This document shows positions 60,240-64,000 of a stretch of 64,000 bases of DNA, in pieces. The notes under the pieces were generated by a model that saw only the letters and a program-made list of their open reading frames with translations, searched no databases and had not been told where the DNA came from. The stretch comes from Austropuccinia psidii. Taxonomy: Eukaryota > Basidiomycota > Pucciniomycetes > Pucciniales > Sphaerophragmiaceae. Location: positions 13,206,273 through 13,270,272 of the forward strand of contig JALGQZ010000018.1 in NCBI GenBank assembly GCA_023105745.1. The letters run 5' to 3'. The position numbers and the translations under genes were made by a program. Positions within the stretch are counted from its first letter, which is position 1; every line of letters begins with the position of its first letter.

Positions 60240-62580
60240 GATAGTGGACCACCCCATTTGAATGCGGGTTAATAACCAGCTTTTGATATTCAATTGGAAT
60301 CTGAATAACGTTTCCTTGAAGATTTGAATGATGATGAAGAGGGTGAAGTTATTCCTGATAGTGATGATTGCAATGAACATGTCAACCCACTACATGAAAC
60401 CCAACCTGGACATAAATGCTGACAAAATGGAAGCTGAGGCACAAGACAAACTTCAAAAGGACCTTGTGAAGGCTTCGGTGTATCTTAAAGTGTCCTCGTC
60501 CATTTCTGAATGAAAAAAGATTTGTGAGGTAATCAAAATCTTGGAACCATCTTTTCAATGGCCTTGCCCACGCGAAATAGCTAAAATTTCAACCAAGCTT
60601 TATTTTGATGGAAAACAGACAATTATTGAACAATTGAAGAAACTTACACCTTCAACTTCTATCAGTGAATCAATTGATGCATGAACCTCCAAGGATCAGA
60701 GAAAGATCTATCTTGCTATCGTGATACAATTTATTAATCTTCTTACATGTATATTTCACACAAGATTAGTTGTGTTTGAGGTGAGGATATTTTTCAGTGT
60801 TTGAACTTAGTAAAAGAGCTTATGAAATTATTTCAATTGTTCAGACTATGAGTGGCTCTCACACTGGTGCTTCAATTGCATGGAGTGTATGGGAATCATT
60901 AGGGATGATAAATCAACTTTATAGCATTACTGGTGACAATTCCTTAAATAACCTATCAATGGCAACACTTCTCCGAAACCATTTCGCAGGTATCGGTGAA
61001 GTGTAGCCTAGAAATCAACTCTTCCATTTCTGTGCTTGCCATGTTATTAACCTAGTCACCAAAGAATTCCTGGCGTACATGGGTGAACTCACAGATGAAG
61101 ATTACAGTTTCTTTGATGACTATCTCACTCTCCAACAAGCACCTTTGGAGGACAGTGATGAAAATAATGTACCTTTGACACATGATGTACAAGGTATGCC
61201 TTATTTCCACAATCTTTACACCCTTTCCCTTTTGTGATAGCTAACTATCATTTTTCCAAGCCACCCTATGCAAAGTCACTAATGTACCAACCAGAAGCCA
61301 AAACACCCCCAAAACAGGTCCTTGAATCACCCAAGCTTAGAAACACAGGAAAAATCAGGTGACCTTGCCATTTGAACTTATGAGAACTTTGAAGTGAATC
61401 ATCCAGATGACTTCCTGGAAAATAAAATAAAAACTTCCCATTGGGTAAGCAAAAAACCATCCCTTTTTAGTAGATCCTTGATCATGTATACTTTCTCATA
61501 TCTAGGTGAGTGATCAATTGTGAAACAGCTTTGAGATATTTGCTCTTGAATTTGTGGGTCAAAAAAAAAATTCAATCTCTTAATTAAATTTTGTAACAAA
61601 ACTCTTGATCCTAAAATAATTCCAAAAAATATCCTAATTACTGAATAGAACCATTTTCTCAAACAAATCTAAAGTGCACATTTATTAAGGTTATTTCTGC
61701 AGGTATATACCACTTCCAACAAGAACAAGAAATATCATCTAAGTGAAGAGGTTTGGAGTGGGATGGAGTTTATGGAACCAATTCTGTAGATGTGTGAGAG
61801 CTCATTAAATGTGTTCCAATCCAAATCAACCACAAAAAATCTGGTCCTTCCCTAGTATCAGGTAGTCCTCAGTTGTCTCACTAATTATGCAGGAGTCAGT
61901 CCTCATACCTAGGGAGATTCTTGTGAAGCAGAAAATCAAAAAGATCACAAAATATTACAAATTTGAAATCACAATAAATCACTCCTTGATTTCTGCATTA
62001 TCAAACCCAAAATATAGAGAGGTAATTTTCAAAAAACTTGCTATTCTATATCAACAATGCAAAACCATGATTCACATCCTCTCACATGAATGTGCAGCCA
62101 TAATTACTAATAGCTATAGTGACAAGATAACTGATGCACAAGGTTATCACCCAAAAATCTGAATGATTCTGAATATTACGGCCTACTTAAACACCTGAAC
62201 CAACCAGCCATAGAGTCAGCTTATTATGTGGCCAGCCCAAAAGACAATGAGGTTCTTTCATACGTTAAAAATTTACATCCAATGGCAAAGGGTGAAGCCA
62301 TAATTGACTTTTGGAAAGTATTCTCTTCTTTGAGTCATTGCAAGATAAAGTCACTTCACTGACATCTTATATCAGAGGCATATTATTATTGGTAGCTTTA
62401 CCAATTTGGGTTTCATAGCTTTGCAATATCTATGTATCTCTGCTTCTTCAGCATGTGTGGAGTGTGTGTGTTTTTCTCATAGTTGGCTATTTAGGACACC
62501 AACCTTGTCTGCCCTGGGGTCCCATACCATTGTTCATCTGACATGTCTCAAAGAGTGCCTCAACAATGAGACGCCACCAT
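60240..62580 (+). pseudogene. hAT-family transposase, disrupted
   Basis: Cut-and-paste transposase with an RNase H-like core interrupted by a helical insertion. In order: an acidic N-terminal part; EAEAQDKLQKDLVKASVYLK (60420-60490), TGA 60511-60513; then LEPSFQWPCPREIAKISTKL; and SISESIDA followed by TGA 60682-60684 where the conserved DxWTS Trp stood. After a frame change near 60780-60797 come SGSHTGASIAWSVWESLG, ITGDNSLNN (for TDNASNN) and, past TAG 61004-61006, FHFCACHVINLVTKEFL (CxCH, 61031-61042). A possible intron runs from 61192 to about 61700. Downstream are KKITKYYKFEITINHSLISA and ESAYYVASPKDNEVLSYVKN. The C-terminal dimerisation region near 62450-62560 is SACVECVCFSHSWLFRTPT, the SxERVFS-like signature. 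Terminal repeats were not found. Confidence 0.72.
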
Positions 62581-63317
62581 ATTAGCTTCATTATTTTCTT
62601 CATCTGCTTTTTTCTTGTGGTGTTTTCTTTTGTAAAATTTATGATTATTTTAAGAAATGACTAGTTAAAATGAAAGACATGATCATTTATCGTCTGATGA
62701 GAAAATGTATTACATAATTAATGTGTTGAATTTAATAGATGTACAGTACCTTAATGAGGTACAACCATTAAGAAAAATGCTCCTAGACTGAAATTAATGA
62801 CCCATTATTAGGAGCTTCATTCCTTGAATGATTTTAAAATTCAAAATGTGTCTTATTTGCCATTTTTTGAGCTGTGGCTTGCAGAAAATTGAGCCATCAA
62901 ATTGGATCTCAGCTTTTGTTGGTCTTGACTGTTTGAACAATTGGTTCCCAGCTTTGTGCCACAGAAGTACACTGCGTAGGCACACCTGATTAAAAATATC
63001 TTCTCTAGAATTGTTTTTGCAATTCATTCAAATATTCTCACATTTCTTTACCCAAAAGGGTGAGAAAAATCATATTTCTTCTCCTTGTTGCAGCCAGCTC
63101 CAAAACTGGAAATCAGACATCAAATCTATCTTCAATTTTCATGACTGATTTCAATCAAAAAAAGAAAATTAGTAAAGGAATGAAGCCCCTTATTATATTA
63201 CCAGACTGATTAAGCTGGTAACACTTAAGGGTCAATTGAGTTGGGACTGAACCATTCAGGATTTTCATAAGTTGTACCTTGTACTGATAACAAGCTTCTT
63301 TTCCAACACAGCTACAG
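62581..63317. other. Unassigned stretch
   Basis: No gene assigned. A minus-strand frame at 62794-63027 (SVLLWHKAGNQLFKQSRPTK) has ordinary composition but matches nothing I know. Confidence 0.4.
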
Positions 63318-64000
63318 TGTGAGCCTGTGAGGTATGTATGACATACCCATAAGGCAACAAATAACTATATACAAAACTGATTTATTCTTGAAATGACTTG
63401 GAAATTGGATTGAAAATATAAAATAACAACAAATAAGTCTAACCCTTTTTTGGATAAACAAAGTTATAATCATTATGTCATTTTTTAAATCTACACCAAA
63501 AACAACCTAGGGTAGACCCATAGGGTGTTATACCCAAAAATGGTTATTTCTTATTTTATTAGAGTATTTAAGAATCTCACAGTACAATTGCAAATTTTTT
63601 TAACATTTTCTAAAAACTGTTAAATTTAAGCTTATTTAAGCTTAAATTTAAAGTTGCATATGGTTTATGCAAACTTACCAAAACTTTAGTTAAAATTGAG
63701 GTGTTGTGTATATTTACTGAATTTGCTGAGTATTTTCCATAAAGAATGTAAATCCTGCATGGGCTCAATTTAAAAGGGTTTAAGGCCATACTATGGCTTT
63801 AAATAAATAAAAGGGCAAAATCCACACAAAAATGTGGGACAAAGGAAAAGACCAAACAAAGCTGGGGTACCCAGATTTTTGGATCTGCAAGGATTCAATT
63901 AAGGTTTACCACCTGTATTGGAGGATTTTCCACCTTCTTTAAGCTTTAAGATTAGACTTTTATCCAACCTCAAAGTCTAAACTGGTTTTATCCCACTTTA
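63318..64000 (+). mobile_element. LTR, family A, running off the window end
   Basis: Starts TGTGAGCCTGTGAGG after CTACA and follows the LTRs of element A to the last base, including GGTTTATGCAAACTTACC, AAATCCTGCATGGGCTCA and CACCTGTATTGGAGGATTTT. Its leading dyad is GGTATGTATGACATACC (63331-63347), a changed but still paired version of the dyad in element A. Whether it is a solo LTR or one end of an element lies beyond the window. Confidence 0.9.

Noticed and set aside
60096..60380. Minus-strand frame near the hAT start
   Set aside because: The plus strand carries the acidic N-terminal part of the hAT transposase; the minus frame has no recognisable features.
62794..63027. Minus-strand frame SVLLWHKAGNQLFKQSRPTK as a possible gene
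   Set aside because: No start context, no splice partner and no family known to me; kept only as a remark.

Overview
The window is about 70% A+T. It has fungal-type introns (56-61 bp, GT...AG, one with a perfect TACTAAC branch site) and almost nothing in it but mobile elements. The Gag and Pol families, a Myb/SANT-plus-Harbinger pair and a Tet-like 2OG-Fe(II) oxygenase all have the look of rust fungi (Pucciniales). The main Ty3 element's Gag and Pol closely resemble my recollection of Austropuccinia psidii (myrtle rust) retroelements, so that is my best guess for the organism; no database was consulted. I see no intact single-copy host gene, no tRNA or rRNA gene and no CRISPR array.

Layout. 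(1) <1-7645: a large PIF/Harbinger element cut by the window start. It carries a DDE transposase on +, a Tet/JBP-like oxygenase on - (tail to tail, 87 bp apart) and a multi-exon Myb/SANT-like gene on -. The last is interrupted by a 1.84-kb solo LTR with a TCGGG target duplication. (2) 7649-11405: very low-complexity poly-A/poly-T DNA. (3) 11406-12769: a solo LTR (family B-like) with ATAAT duplication. (4) 12885-14590: a non-autonomous DNA element with an 8-bp duplication, subterminal CACGTAAG repeats and a core of hairpin minisatellite units; a truncated relative lies at 58.8-59.2 kb. (5) 14.6-27.2 kb: decayed AT-rich sequence with a family D LTR (19714-21640) and an 88-bp hairpin MITE (24230-24317). 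(6) 27171-38101: a full-length but inactivated Ty3/gypsy element A with both LTRs. (7) 38107-46760: an antisense Gag relic (element C) split by element B (38724-45293), which has two LTRs and a gag but no pol. (8) 46929-57111: a family D LTR, then the pol and 3' LTR of a B-like element E. E is itself broken by a second, reversed D LTR and by a Tc1/mariner copy. (9) 60.2-62.6 kb: a hAT transposase pseudogene. (10) 63318-end: the start of another family A LTR.

How the parts relate. Most coding regions are broken by stops and by 1-bp shifts in homopolymers, many of the stops readable as C-to-T or G-to-A changes (CGA to TGA, CAA to TAA, TGG to TGA/TAG). The nesting gives a relative order: Harbinger before the A-type solo LTR; C before B; E before D3; E's 3' LTR before the mariner. 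The most interesting unit is the first. A Harbinger transposase, its likely Myb/SANT DNA-binding partner and a Tet-like oxygenase lie in one element, as if the transposon carried its own DNA-demethylation-type enzyme.
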